Origin: an uncultured Parabacteroides sp.
GTDB lineage: Bacteria > Bacteroidota > Bacteroidia > Bacteroidales > Tannerellaceae
Length of the DNA stretch: 64,000 nucleotides
Direction: 5' to 3'
Assembly: GCA_949296075.1 (NCBI GenBank)
Contig: CASFNG010000001.1
Location: 1 to 64,000 of the forward strand
The notes below the pieces were generated by a model, which was not told where the DNA came from, did no database searches, and was given only the letters and a program-made list of their open reading frames with translations. Shown one piece after another: positions 24,229-32,181 of this stretch. Both the position numbers and the translations under genes were made by a program. Each line of letters opens with the position of its first letter. The stretch's first letter is position 1.

Positions 24229-25503
24229 ATGTTAGGTGCGATTATAGGAGATGTGGCGGGCTCTGTCTATGAGTTCGACAACACGCGGGATTATCATTTC
24301 AAGTTCTTCTCGCCGGATAGCGATATTACGGACGATACCGTGATGACGATGGCCGTGGCGGAGTGGGCGATGGCCTGTGTAAGGCGGGGCGATGATACGT
24401 TTCCCCTTGAGATTTTGGAGCGTTGCATGGTGGATGCGGCGCGGGATTATCCCCATCCAAAAGGAGGATATGGCCATGCTTTCCATAACTGGCTGTTCCA
24501 TCCGGAGCGGTTGCGGGACTATCAGACCGGTAAGATAGCCCATAAACGTGTCCCTTACCATTCCTATGGGAACGGATCGGCTATGCGGGTCTCCTCGATC
24601 GGATGGCTGTTCGATACGCTGGAAGAGACGGAGCGCGTGGCGGGTATCTCCGCCTCGATCACCCACGATCATCCGGAGGGAATCAAGGGCGCCCGGGCGG
24701 TAGCGGCCGCTATCTTCCTTGCCCGTACCGGGGCGGATAAATCCGCGATCAGGCAGACGATCGAGGCCCGCTATGGCTATGACCTGGCCGACAGCTGGGA
24801 GCGTTTGCACCGTGAGTATGATTGGGACTCCAGTTGCCAGGGGACGGTGCCGCCGGCGCTTGTCGCGTTCTTGGAAAGCGAAGGCTTCGAGGACGCTATC
24901 CGTCGGGTGGTATCCATAGGGGGCGACAGCGATACGCTCGCCTGCATCACCGGATCGATCGCCGAGGCCTATTATCGAGAGATCCCGGCCTTTATGGTAG
25001 AGGCTGTCTTGCCGTTATTGTCCGATAAGTTCAAAAAGATCTTGAAAGACTTGGGGGATTGGGCGTACGCCTCCTGCTACGAGCGATACGTTTCCCCATT
25101 AGCGACTCCGTGCCCAAGGCGGTTTACGCCGGAGCGGATCTCCACCTTGGAGCCGGGCGAGGTGTTCGTGTTTGGCTCCAATCTGGCAGGTTATCATGGA
25201 GGAGGAGCTGCCCGGGTTGCCTACGAGCGATTTGGCGCGGAATGGGGTGTAGGGGTTGGCATGACCGGCCATTGCTATGCCATCCCGACCATGCAAGGAG
25301 GGGTGGAGACCATCCGTCCTTATGTGGACGAGTTTATCGCCTATGCGAGGGAACATCCGGAATATACCTTCCTGGTTACCCGTATAGGTTGCGGCATCGC
25401 CGGCTTCACCGACGAGCAGATCGCGCCCCTGTTCGCCCCGGCTGTAGACGTATCGAATGTCATCCTGCCGGAAAGCTTTTACGAGTTGCTCCGGAAAGGC
25501 TGA
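24229..25503 (+). CDS. ADP-ribosylglycohydrolase fused to an A1S_2505-like domain
   Basis: The N-terminal part (about 1-270) is an ADP-ribosylglycohydrolase: GAIIGDVAGSVYEF, the metal site DITDDTVMT near residue 35, and the second site GGDSDTLACITGSIAEAYY near 228-246. These enzymes remove ADP-ribose from Arg, Ser or DNA or split related compounds. After a linker the C-terminal part (about 300-420) begins GEVFVFGSNLAGYHGGGAARVAYERFG and carries CGIAGFTDEQIAPLF; I recognise it as the domain of phage-associated A1S_2505-type proteins, which looks macro-domain-like. It follows the Nudix gene by 8 bases. The pairing suggests that one protein releases or binds ADP-ribose and the other hydrolyses it. 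Confidence 0.85.
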   Translation: MLGAIIGDVAGSVYEFDNTRDYHFKFFSPDSDITDDTVMTMAVAEWAMACVRRGDDTFPLEILERCMVDAARDYPHPKGGYGHAFHNWLFHPERLRDYQTGKIAHKRVPYHSYGNGSAMRVSSIGWLFDTLEETERVAGISASITHDHPEGIKGARAVAAAIFLARTGADKSAIRQTIEARYGYDLADSWERLHREYDWDSSCQGTVPPALVAFLESEGFEDAIRRVVSIGGDSDTLACITGSIAEAYYREIPAFMVEAVLPLLSDKFKKILKDLGDWAYASCYERYVSPLATPCPRRFTPERISTLEPGEVFVFGSNLAGYHGGGAARVAYERFGAEWGVGVGMTGHCYAIPTMQGGVETIRPYVDEFIAYAREHPEYTFLVTRIGCGIAGFTDEQIAPLFAPAVDVSNVILPESFYELLRKG

Positions 25504-25632
25504 TACACCGGGCATGGCTTGTCATTTCCCCGGTTATGTAGGCGGATCTCTTCCTACCCTGGGCGAATCAGTCTTATTAGCTCGGAGAATGGGAAGTGAA
25601 CCGTTCTAAATCAGCCTCAACCGTCGATTTTA

Positions 25633-25664
25633 TTTCTTACTTTAGAAAGAAATCACTAACTTTG
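25633..25664 (+). promoter_or_regulatory. Promoter of ileS
   Basis: TAACTTTG (25657-25664) is a perfect -7 box and TTTC (25633-25636) lies 20 bases upstream. An inverted repeat ATTTCTT (25632-25638) / AAGAAAT (25647-25653) fills the spacer and could bind a regulator. Confidence 0.6.
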
Positions 25665-25701
25665 CCGCACTTTTTGAAAAGTAAGAAAAATAGATCGCGA
25701 T

Positions 25702-28700
25702 ATGAGTAAGAAATTTGCCGAATACTCTAAGTTCGACTTGTCGGACGTGAACAAAGAGGTGCTGAAGAGATGGCAGGATGGCGACATCTTCCATAAGAGT
25801 TTGGAAACAAGGAAGGGGCATCCTTCTTTCGTGTTTTACGAAGGGCCTCCATCCGCCAACGGTATGCCGGGCATCCATCACGTTATCGCTCGCTCGATCA
25901 AGGATATATTCTGCCGTTACAAGACAATGAAGGGTTTCCTCGTGAACCGTAAGGCAGGATGGGACACCCACGGATTACCCGTTGAACTGGGCGTGGAGAA
26001 ATCGTTGGGTATCACGAAAGAGGATATTGGCAAGAAGATCTCTGTCGCTGAGTATAACGCCGCTTGCCGGAAGGACGTGATGAAATTCACGAAAGAGTGG
26101 GAGGACTTAACGCAGAAGATGGGCTATTGGGTGGATATGGAGCATCCTTATATCACCTACGATAACCGGTATATCGAGACACTCTGGTTCTTGCTGAAGG
26201 AGTTGTACAAGAAAGGTCTTTTATATAAAGGTTATACCATCCAGCCCTATTCGCCTGCCGCGGGTACGGGCTTGAGCTCGCACGAGTTGAACCAGCCGGG
26301 CTGTTATCGCGACGTGAAGGATACGACCTGTACGGCGCAATTCCATATACTGGATCCGAAGCCGGAGATGACCGGTTTTGGCGATCCTTATTTCCTGGCT
26401 TGGACGACGACACCGTGGACCTTGCCCTCGAACACGGCGCTTTGCGTGGGACCGGAGGTGGATTATGTGGCGGTACAGACTTATAATCCTTATACGGGAA
26501 TCCCGATGACCGCCGTGGTGGCGAAGGAACTGGTGACCTCGTACTTTAACCCGAAGGCTGCCGAGCTTTCCTTGTCTGACTACAAACAGGGAGATAAGCT
26601 GGTGCCCTATAAGGTGGTAGGCGAGTGGAAAGGCAAGGATCTGGTCGGTATGCGCTATGAGCAGTTGATCCCGTGGGTGAACCCGGGTGAGGGTGCGTTC
26701 CGGGTGATCTCGGGCGATTTCGTGACGACGGAGGATGGTACCGGTATCGTGCATATCGCCCCGACATTTGGTGCCGATGATAACCGGGTGGCTAAGACCT
26801 TCGGGGTGCCGCCGTTGATGTTGAGGGACAAGGATGGGAATATGCGCCCGATGGTGGATCTGACAGGTAAGTTCTATAAGCTGGAGGATCTGGATGCCGA
26901 CTTCGTGCAGCGGAGCATGAACGCCGCGGATTATGATCCTTGGCAGGGCAAGTTCGTGAAGAACGCTTATGATGAGACCAAGACGGATAAGGATGAGACC
27001 TTGGACATCGAGATCTGCATGATGCTGAAGGCGCAGAACCGGGTGTTCAAGATCGAGAAGCATATCCATAATTACCCGCATTGCTGGCGCACGGATAAGC
27101 CGGTGTTGTACTATCCGCTGGATAGCTGGTTTATCCGGACTACCGCTTGCCGCGACCGCATGATCGAGCTGAACAACACGATCAACTGGAAGCCGCAGAG
27201 CACCGGTACCGGACGCTTTGGAAAGTGGCTGGAGAACCTGCAAGACTGGAACTTGAGCCGTAGCCGCTATTGGGGTACACCGCTTCCTATCTGGCGCACT
27301 GAGGACGGGAGCGAGGAGAAGTGTATCGGCTCCGTGGAGGAACTGTATAATGAGATAGAGAAGGCGGTGGCCGCGGGCTTGATGGAGAGTAATCCGTATA
27401 AGGCGAAGGGCTTTAGACCGGGGGTATATACGAAGGAGAATTATGATAAGATCGACTTGCATCGCCCGTACGTGGACGACGTGGTGCTTGTCTCGGAGAA
27501 GGGCAAACCGATGCGCCGTGAGACGGACTTGATCGATGTGTGGTTTGATTCCGGGGCGATGCCTTATGCCCAGATCCATTATCCGTTCGAGAATAAGGAG
27601 GCATTCGATAACCGTACGATCTATCCCGCCGACTTTATCGCGGAGGGCGTGGATCAGACGCGTGGCTGGTTCTTCACCTTGCATGCGCTGGCTACGATGA
27701 TCTTCGATAGCGTAGCTTATAAGGCGGTCGTGTCTAACGGTTTGGTGCTCGACAAGAACGGCAACAAGATGTCGAAGCGCTTGGGTAACGCGGTGGATCC
27801 TTTTTCCACGATCGAGAAATATGGCTCCGATCCGTTACGTTGGTACATGATCACGAACGCTTCTCCGTGGGATAACATCAAGTTCGACATTGATGGTATC
27901 GAGGAGGTTCGTCGTAAGTTCTTCGGCACGCTCTATAATACCTATTCGTTCTTCGCCTTGTACGCCAACGTGGATGGCTTCGACTATTCGGAACCTGAGG
28001 TGGCATGGGAGGAGCGTCCGGAGATCGACCGCTGGATCCTCTCTTTGTTGAACAGCTTGGTGAAGGCGGTGGATGGCTATTTAGAGGCGTATGAGCCAAC
28101 AAAGGCGGGGCGCGCTATCTCTGATTTCGTGAACGATAACTTGAGTAACTGGTATGTGCGCTTGAACCGTCGCCGTTTCTGGGGCGGTGGCATGACGCAG
28201 GATAAGCTTTCCGCTTACCAGACCTTATATACCTGCCTGGAAACGGTGGCTAAATTGATGGCGCCGATCGCTCCCTTCTATGCGGATCGGCTATTCTTGG
28301 ATCTGAATGCCGCTACGGGACGTGAGCGGGTGGAGTCGGTTCATTTGTCGAACTTCCCGGTTTATGATGAGGCGAGGATCGACACCGCCTTGGAAGAGCG
28401 CATGCAGATCGCGCAAGACATATCCTCTATGGTTTTGGCCTTGCGCCGGAAGGTGAATATCAAGGTGCGCCAGTCGTTGCAGACGATCATGATTCCTGTG
28501 ATCGACGCTCATCAGCAGGAGAGTATTGAGGCCGTGAAACAGCTGATCCTTAACGAGGTGAACGTGAAGGAGCTGAAATTCGTGGGTGGTACGGAAGGTA
28601 TCTTGGTGAAGAAGGTGAAGCCGAACTTCAAGAAGCTGGGCCCACGCTATGGGAAGATCATGAAATCGCTGGCAGCCGTGATCCAGGAGATGAGCCAGGA

Positions 28701-29130
28701 GGATATTAGCGCCTTTGAGAAGGCGGGTACGTTTACCTTCTCGGTGGAGGGTCAGGAGGCTGTCGTGGAGCGCGATGACGTGGAGATCATCTCCGAGGAT
28801 ATTCCGGGCTGGTTAGTGGCGAATGAGGGTCGTCTGACCGTGGCGCTGGATATTACCGTGACCGAGGAGCTCCGGAAGGAGGGACTTGCCCGCGAGCTGG
28901 TGAACCGTATCCAAAACTTGCGGAAGAGCAGTGGGTTCGATATTACGGATAAGATACACGTGTCCGTTCTCTCCTCCGAGGAGATGGACGAGGCGATCCG
29001 TGATTACAAAGAGTATATCTCGAATCAGGTGCTCGCGGTTTCCCTCGACATTATGGAGGATGCGATTAGCGACGCTACGGAACTTGATTTTGAAGATTTC
29101 AAACTTTCCGTGAAGATCGAGAAAGCTTAA
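25702..29130 (+). CDS. ileS: Isoleucine--tRNA ligase
   Basis: IleRS charges tRNA-Ile and edits misactivated valine. The 1142-residue enzyme has the HIGH-type motif as GIHH (about 55-58), the editing-domain segment WTTTPWTLPSNTALCVGP near 235-252, and the KMSKR loop near 689-693 (NKMSKRLGNAVDP). It then has the anticodon-binding domain and a long C-terminal region ending FEDFKLSVKIEKA, without the Cys4 zinc module that ends E. coli-type IleRS. The motifs and length fit the eukaryote-like type 2 IleRS, many of which tolerate mupirocin; resistance here is inference. Monocistronic. Confidence 0.97.
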   Translation: MSKKFAEYSKFDLSDVNKEVLKRWQDGDIFHKSLETRKGHPSFVFYEGPPSANGMPGIHHVIARSIKDIFCRYKTMKGFLVNRKAGWDTHGLPVELGVEKSLGITKEDIGKKISVAEYNAACRKDVMKFTKEWEDLTQKMGYWVDMEHPYITYDNRYIETLWFLLKELYKKGLLYKGYTIQPYSPAAGTGLSSHELNQPGCYRDVKDTTCTAQFHILDPKPEMTGFGDPYFLAWTTTPWTLPSNTALCVGPEVDYVAVQTYNPYTGIPMTAVVAKELVTSYFNPKAAELSLSDYKQGDKLVPYKVVGEWKGKDLVGMRYEQLIPWVNPGEGAFRVISGDFVTTEDGTGIVHIAPTFGADDNRVAKTFGVPPLMLRDKDGNMRPMVDLTGKFYKLEDLDADFVQRSMNAADYDPWQGKFVKNAYDETKTDKDETLDIEICMMLKAQNRVFKIEKHIHNYPHCWRTDKPVLYYPLDSWFIRTTACRDRMIELNNTINWKPQSTGTGRFGKWLENLQDWNLSRSRYWGTPLPIWRTEDGSEEKCIGSVEELYNEIEKAVAAGLMESNPYKAKGFRPGVYTKENYDKIDLHRPYVDDVVLVSEKGKPMRRETDLIDVWFDSGAMPYAQIHYPFENKEAFDNRTIYPADFIAEGVDQTRGWFFTLHALATMIFDSVAYKAVVSNGLVLDKNGNKMSKRLGNAVDPFSTIEKYGSDPLRWYMITNASPWDNIKFDIDGIEEVRRKFFGTLYNTYSFFALYANVDGFDYSEPEVAWEERPEIDRWILSLLNSLVKAVDGYLEAYEPTKAGRAISDFVNDNLSNWYVRLNRRRFWGGGMTQDKLSAYQTLYTCLETVAKLMAPIAPFYADRLFLDLNAATGRERVESVHLSNFPVYDEARIDTALEERMQIAQDISSMVLALRRKVNIKVRQSLQTIMIPVIDAHQQESIEAVKQLILNEVNVKELKFVGGTEGILVKKVKPNFKKLGPRYGKIMKSLAAVIQEMSQEDISAFEKAGTFTFSVEGQEAVVERDDVEIISEDIPGWLVANEGRLTVALDITVTEELRKEGLARELVNRIQNLRKSSGFDITDKIHVSVLSSEEMDEAIRDYKEYISNQVLAVSLDIMEDAISDATELDFEDFKLSVKIEKA

Positions 29131-29195
29131 TAAGAATAGGATACTTTTCGAGAGGAAGAATGAAGAATGTATGATCGTGAAACCGATAATTGTAT

Positions 29196-29213
29196 TATCT
29201 TTGCGGCAAAGAT
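29196..29213. promoter_or_regulatory. -7 box within a perfect palindrome upstream of the dksA-like gene
   Basis: TATCTTTG (29196-29203) is a perfect -7 box and forms the left part of the palindrome ATCTTTGC-G-GCAAAGAT (29197-29213). The mirrored arm reads CATCTTTG on the other strand, one mismatch from a -7 box. It may be an operator or a bidirectional start site. Confidence 0.55.
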
Positions 29214-29298
29214 GAGAGAAGGATTTTACGGGATTATAGCTTGATTCTTCTTCTTTTTTAGAGAAAAGGACATTGTTAAACCTAAAATTATTAGAACC

Positions 29299-29679
29299 AT
29301 GGCAGAGAAGACAAGATATTCAGACGCGGAGCTCGAGGAGTTCCGTGCCATTATATTGGAGAAATTGGCGGTCGCTAAGAGGGATTACGAGCTGCTAAGG
29401 TCTGGTGTCACCAATTCTGACGGGAATGACGTGTCGGACACGTCGCCTACGTTTAAGGTTTTGGAGGACGGTGCCTCTACCTTGTCGAAAGAGGAGGCGG
29501 GGCGCTTGGCGCAACGTCAGATGAAGTTCATCCAGAACTTGCAGGCTGCGCTGATCCGTATCGAGAACAAGACGTATGGAATCTGCCGGGAAACCGGTAA
29601 GTTGATCCCGAAAGAGCGCTTGCGCGCCGTGCCCCATGCGACCTTAAGTATCGAAGCAAAACAAGGAGGTGCGAAATAA
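29299..29679 (+). CDS. TraR/DksA family protein with an incomplete zinc finger
   Basis: DksA-type proteins enter the RNA polymerase secondary channel and tune transcription with ppGpp. The 126-residue protein has the N-terminal coiled-coil region (about 10-85) and the C-terminal segment YGICRETGKLIPKERLRAVPHATLSI (about 93-118). Only one Cys of the usual four-Cys zinc finger remains, so zinc binding is doubtful, though the fold motif is kept. Bacteroidota members commonly look like this. It shares an operon with lspA (no gap) and the DUF4296 lipoprotein. Confidence 0.88.
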   Translation: MAEKTRYSDAELEEFRAIILEKLAVAKRDYELLRSGVTNSDGNDVSDTSPTFKVLEDGASTLSKEEAGRLAQRQMKFIQNLQAALIRIENKTYGICRETGKLIPKERLRAVPHATLSIEAKQGGAK

Positions 29680-30297
29680 ATGAGATATTCAAAAGGATGG
29701 GGAGCGGTACTGGTCATCGTGCTGCTCCTCCTTCTTGATCAGGCCTTGAAGATCTGGATCAAGACCCATCTGCAACTGCACGAGAGCATTGAGATTACCC
29801 CGTGGTTCTATCTCTATTTCACGGAGAACCCGGGTATGGCGTTTGGAATAGAGATATTCGGGAAGCTCTTCCTTTCCGTGTTCCGGATCGTGGCCGTTTG
29901 TTTTATTGGTTACTATCTGTATCGCTTAGTCCGGGAAAATCGCAAATTTGGCTTTATAGCGTGTATTTCTTTGATCTTCGCGGGTGCCGTGGGGAATATC
30001 ATTGATTCGGTCTTTTATGGCGTGATATTCGACCATAGTTTCGGGCAAGTTGCTACGTTCATGCCGGAAGGTGGAGGATATGCCACTTGGTTGCACGGGA
30101 AGGTGGTCGATATGTTCTATTTCCCTTTGATCGAGACGGTCCTGCCTTCTTGGTTGCCTATCTGGGGAGGGCAGGAGTTCGTGTTTTTCCGTCCGATCTT
30201 TAATCTGGCGGATTCCGCTATTTGCGTAGGGGTATTCCTTATCCTGCTGTTTTATCGGAAGACATTCTCGAGCAGTTTCTCGAAGATGGCGAAATGA
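29680..30297 (+). CDS. lspA: Lipoprotein signal peptidase (signal peptidase II)
   Basis: LspA removes the signal peptide of prolipoproteins after lipid attachment to Cys, in the inner membrane. The 205-residue protein has four helices and the family motifs: DQALKIW near 21, TENPGMAFG near 50, GAVGNIIDSVFYG near 105 (first catalytic Asp) and FNLADSAICVG near 174 (second catalytic Asp). It starts directly after the DksA-like stop. The window encodes many lipoproteins that depend on it. Confidence 0.97.
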   Translation: MRYSKGWGAVLVIVLLLLLDQALKIWIKTHLQLHESIEITPWFYLYFTENPGMAFGIEIFGKLFLSVFRIVAVCFIGYYLYRLVRENRKFGFIACISLIFAGAVGNIIDSVFYGVIFDHSFGQVATFMPEGGGYATWLHGKVVDMFYFPLIETVLPSWLPIWGGQEFVFFRPIFNLADSAICVGVFLILLFYRKTFSSSFSKMAK

Positions 30298-31079
30298 TGC
30301 GGTCTAAGATGCGGAAATACGGGTGGTGTTTGCTGGCTGGGACGCTGTTGATGGCTTGCAGCAAGGTGCCGGATGAGATCCTTTCGGAGAAAAAGATGCA
30401 AGCCGTGTTGACGGACATGATGCTGGCAGAAGCGATGGTCGGCATCGATTATAATACCTATCGTTCGGATACCATGAAACTTTCCTTGTATGAGTCCGTA
30501 TTCCGTAAGCATGGGATAACGCGGGAATTATATGACAGCTCGTTGGTGTGGTACGGGAAGAACTTAGACATTTATATGAAAGTCTATGATCGGGTAGCCG
30601 ACGACTTGAATGAGAGGGTTAATAACTTGGGGGATGTCCAGGCGGATGCCGTCCCTGCCTCTAACCGTGATTCCGTGAATATTTGGCCCCGTAGACCTTA
30701 TTTGGCCCTATCTCCTAAAGCCGTTTTTAATGGAGTTATATTTGATATACGCCCTGAGACTAATTACTCGTCTGGAAGTAGCTTTGTTTTGGGGATGCAC
30801 GTGTGGGGATTGGATCGTGCGAAAGCGTATAAGCCGGAAATAAGGCTGTGTGCGGATCAAGTCGACACCACGATTATAGTTAACGACAGGATACAGGAAG
30901 ATGGCTATCATGAAGTTGTCTTGAAAACCGTGCCAACCCAGAAGATTAAGCGTGTCTTTGGCTATATCCGTATGGACAATCGGGATTCCGTTTCCTACAA
31001 GATCTATGTCGACGACTTGAGCCTGATGAAATACAATTACGGGAAGGACATCCAATCTCCAAAGGATTCCGTAAAATAA
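30294..31079 (+). CDS. DUF4296 lipoprotein
   Basis: The 261-residue product has a signal peptide and lipobox (LAGTLLMACS, Cys about residue 21). Right after it comes the DUF4296 domain (VPDEILSEKKMQAVLTDMMLAEAMVG, about 24-110), a helical module of unknown role common in Bacteroidota downstream of lspA. The second half (about 130-250) is beta-rich and includes FVLGMHVWGLDR. The start at 30294 overlaps the lspA stop (ATGA), and translation is probably coupled. Surface acidic signal after Cys is absent (SKVPDE), so it probably stays in the periplasm-facing leaflet. Confidence 0.85.
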   Translation: MMRSKMRKYGWCLLAGTLLMACSKVPDEILSEKKMQAVLTDMMLAEAMVGIDYNTYRSDTMKLSLYESVFRKHGITRELYDSSLVWYGKNLDIYMKVYDRVADDLNERVNNLGDVQADAVPASNRDSVNIWPRRPYLALSPKAVFNGVIFDIRPETNYSSGSSFVLGMHVWGLDRAKAYKPEIRLCADQVDTTIIVNDRIQEDGYHEVVLKTVPTQKIKRVFGYIRMDNRDSVSYKIYVDDLSLMKYNYGKDIQSPKDSVK

Positions 31080-31095
31080 GATCACTGAGACTTTC

Positions 31096-31425
31096 ATGAA
31101 AAGATTTGCCGCTCATTATATCTGGTATAAGCAAGTCCATAAGATGAGTTATATCGAGCTGGATGACTCCGGCCTCTTTCGGGGCGTTTATCCCTTGGAG
31201 GGGGAGATTGCCGGGACAGCCTTTTACGACGGCATCTTGCTTCCAGTCGTCTCGTCGGAGTCTTCGCTTTCTTGCGAACGGGCGATCGCTGAGTGGAAGT
31301 CACTGACCGGGGCTGTTAGTGAGGGATCTCCTGTTTGGATTTACCGGTTAAGCGGGATTCCTTTGGCGGCGGCGGAACTCGGCGCATACAACGGCGGTGG
31401 CAATGGCCACGTTGAGCGACTCTGA
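31096..31425 (+). CDS. Small conserved-type protein of unknown function
   Basis: A 109-residue protein starting MKRFAAHYIW, a start I associate with a conserved hypothetical family of Bacteroidota whose N-terminus reads xxAAHYxY and which is found near lspA. It has beta-like strands (MSYIELDDSGLFRGVYPLEGE) and FYDGILLPV, no signal peptide and no catalytic motif that I recognise. It lies 16 bases after the DUF4296 gene and overlaps the 3' end of the convergent methyltransferase gene by 78 bases. Function unknown. Confidence 0.65.
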   Translation: MKRFAAHYIWYKQVHKMSYIELDDSGLFRGVYPLEGEIAGTAFYDGILLPVVSSESSLSCERAIAEWKSLTGAVSEGSPVWIYRLSGIPLAAAELGAYNGGGNGHVERL

Positions 31426-32115
31426 GGTGGCTTGACCTTCCGGATAATTCGGGATATATAATCTTTCGTTGACTAAGCTCTCAATGGCAGGGCGTATTCC
31501 GTTTCCTTCATTACCCATGACGAGTATTCCATTATTAGACAGCGTTTTCCCATATATATTCTCTCCATCCAAGAATGTTCCATACAGGGGAATCCCTTGT
31601 GACGCTTGTGTCCGCAAAAAAGCTTCCAGATCTGTGTAATGAACCTTCACGTGAGCTAACGCGCCCATCGTGGCTTGTATGGCTTTCGGGCTGAACACGT
31701 CGGCTGTGTCTGTGCCACATACGATATGAGCTATGCCGAACCAGTCTGCCAAGCGGACGATCGTTCCTAAATTCCCGGGATCCTGGATACCGTCCAAGGC
31801 GATAACCAACTCTTCCCTTGGGGAGATGTCGGTGATGTCCCACTCAGGCAATTTGAATACGGCGAGCACGTCTTGGGGATTCTTTTGGAGACTGGCCTTG
31901 CGAATATCCTCTTCTTCCGCCACCAACAACTCGATCGCCGGAATATCTCCCTGCGTGGCCATCCATGATGGTTTGGCGATTAACAGCTCACATTCAAAGG
32001 CTTGTAGCATATCTGCCACGAGTTTATTCCCTTCCGCCACGAAGGAACGATGCTCATTCCTGAACTTTTTTAATTCCAATGAATGGATATACTTGACTTT
32101 CGCCTTGCTTAGCAT
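31348..32115 (-). CDS. TrmH/SpoU family RNA 2'-O-methyltransferase
   Basis: SPOUT-class enzymes methylate a ribose 2'-OH of rRNA or tRNA with SAM. The protein has the N-terminal substrate-binding module (about 8-90; HSLELKKFRNEHRSFVAEGNKLV) and the C-terminal knotted domain with the three motifs: IQDPGNLGTIVRLADWFG near 112, NGILVMGNEGNGI near 196, IPNYPEGQATSESLNVAIATAV near 220. I start at the ATG at 32115 (255 residues); a longer frame runs through the promoter and into tamL. The exact target base is not predictable. Confidence 0.9.
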   Translation of the reverse strand: MLSKAKVKYIHSLELKKFRNEHRSFVAEGNKLVADMLQAFECELLIAKPSWMATQGDIPAIELLVAEEEDIRKASLQKNPQDVLAVFKLPEWDITDISPREELVIALDGIQDPGNLGTIVRLADWFGIAHIVCGTDTADVFSPKAIQATMGALAHVKVHYTDLEAFLRTQASQGIPLYGTFLDGENIYGKTLSNNGILVMGNEGNGIRPAIESLVNERLYIPNYPEGQATSESLNVAIATAVVCAEFRRRQRNPA

Positions 32116-32134
32116 ATTAGTTCTTTTTACAAAA

Positions 32135-32142
32135 CAAAAGTA
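32135..32142 (-). promoter_or_regulatory. -7 box of the methyltransferase gene
   Basis: TACTTTTG on the minus strand matches TAnnTTTG 20 bases before the ATG at 32115 and decides that start. Confidence 0.55.
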
Positions 32143-32181
32143 CGCCAATTTCTTTAAATTCCAGTACATTCGCGTGCGTAA

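Noticed and set aside
26221-27684. 487-codon minus-strand frame inside ileS
   Set aside because: It is a shadow of the ileS codon pattern with no recognisable motif.
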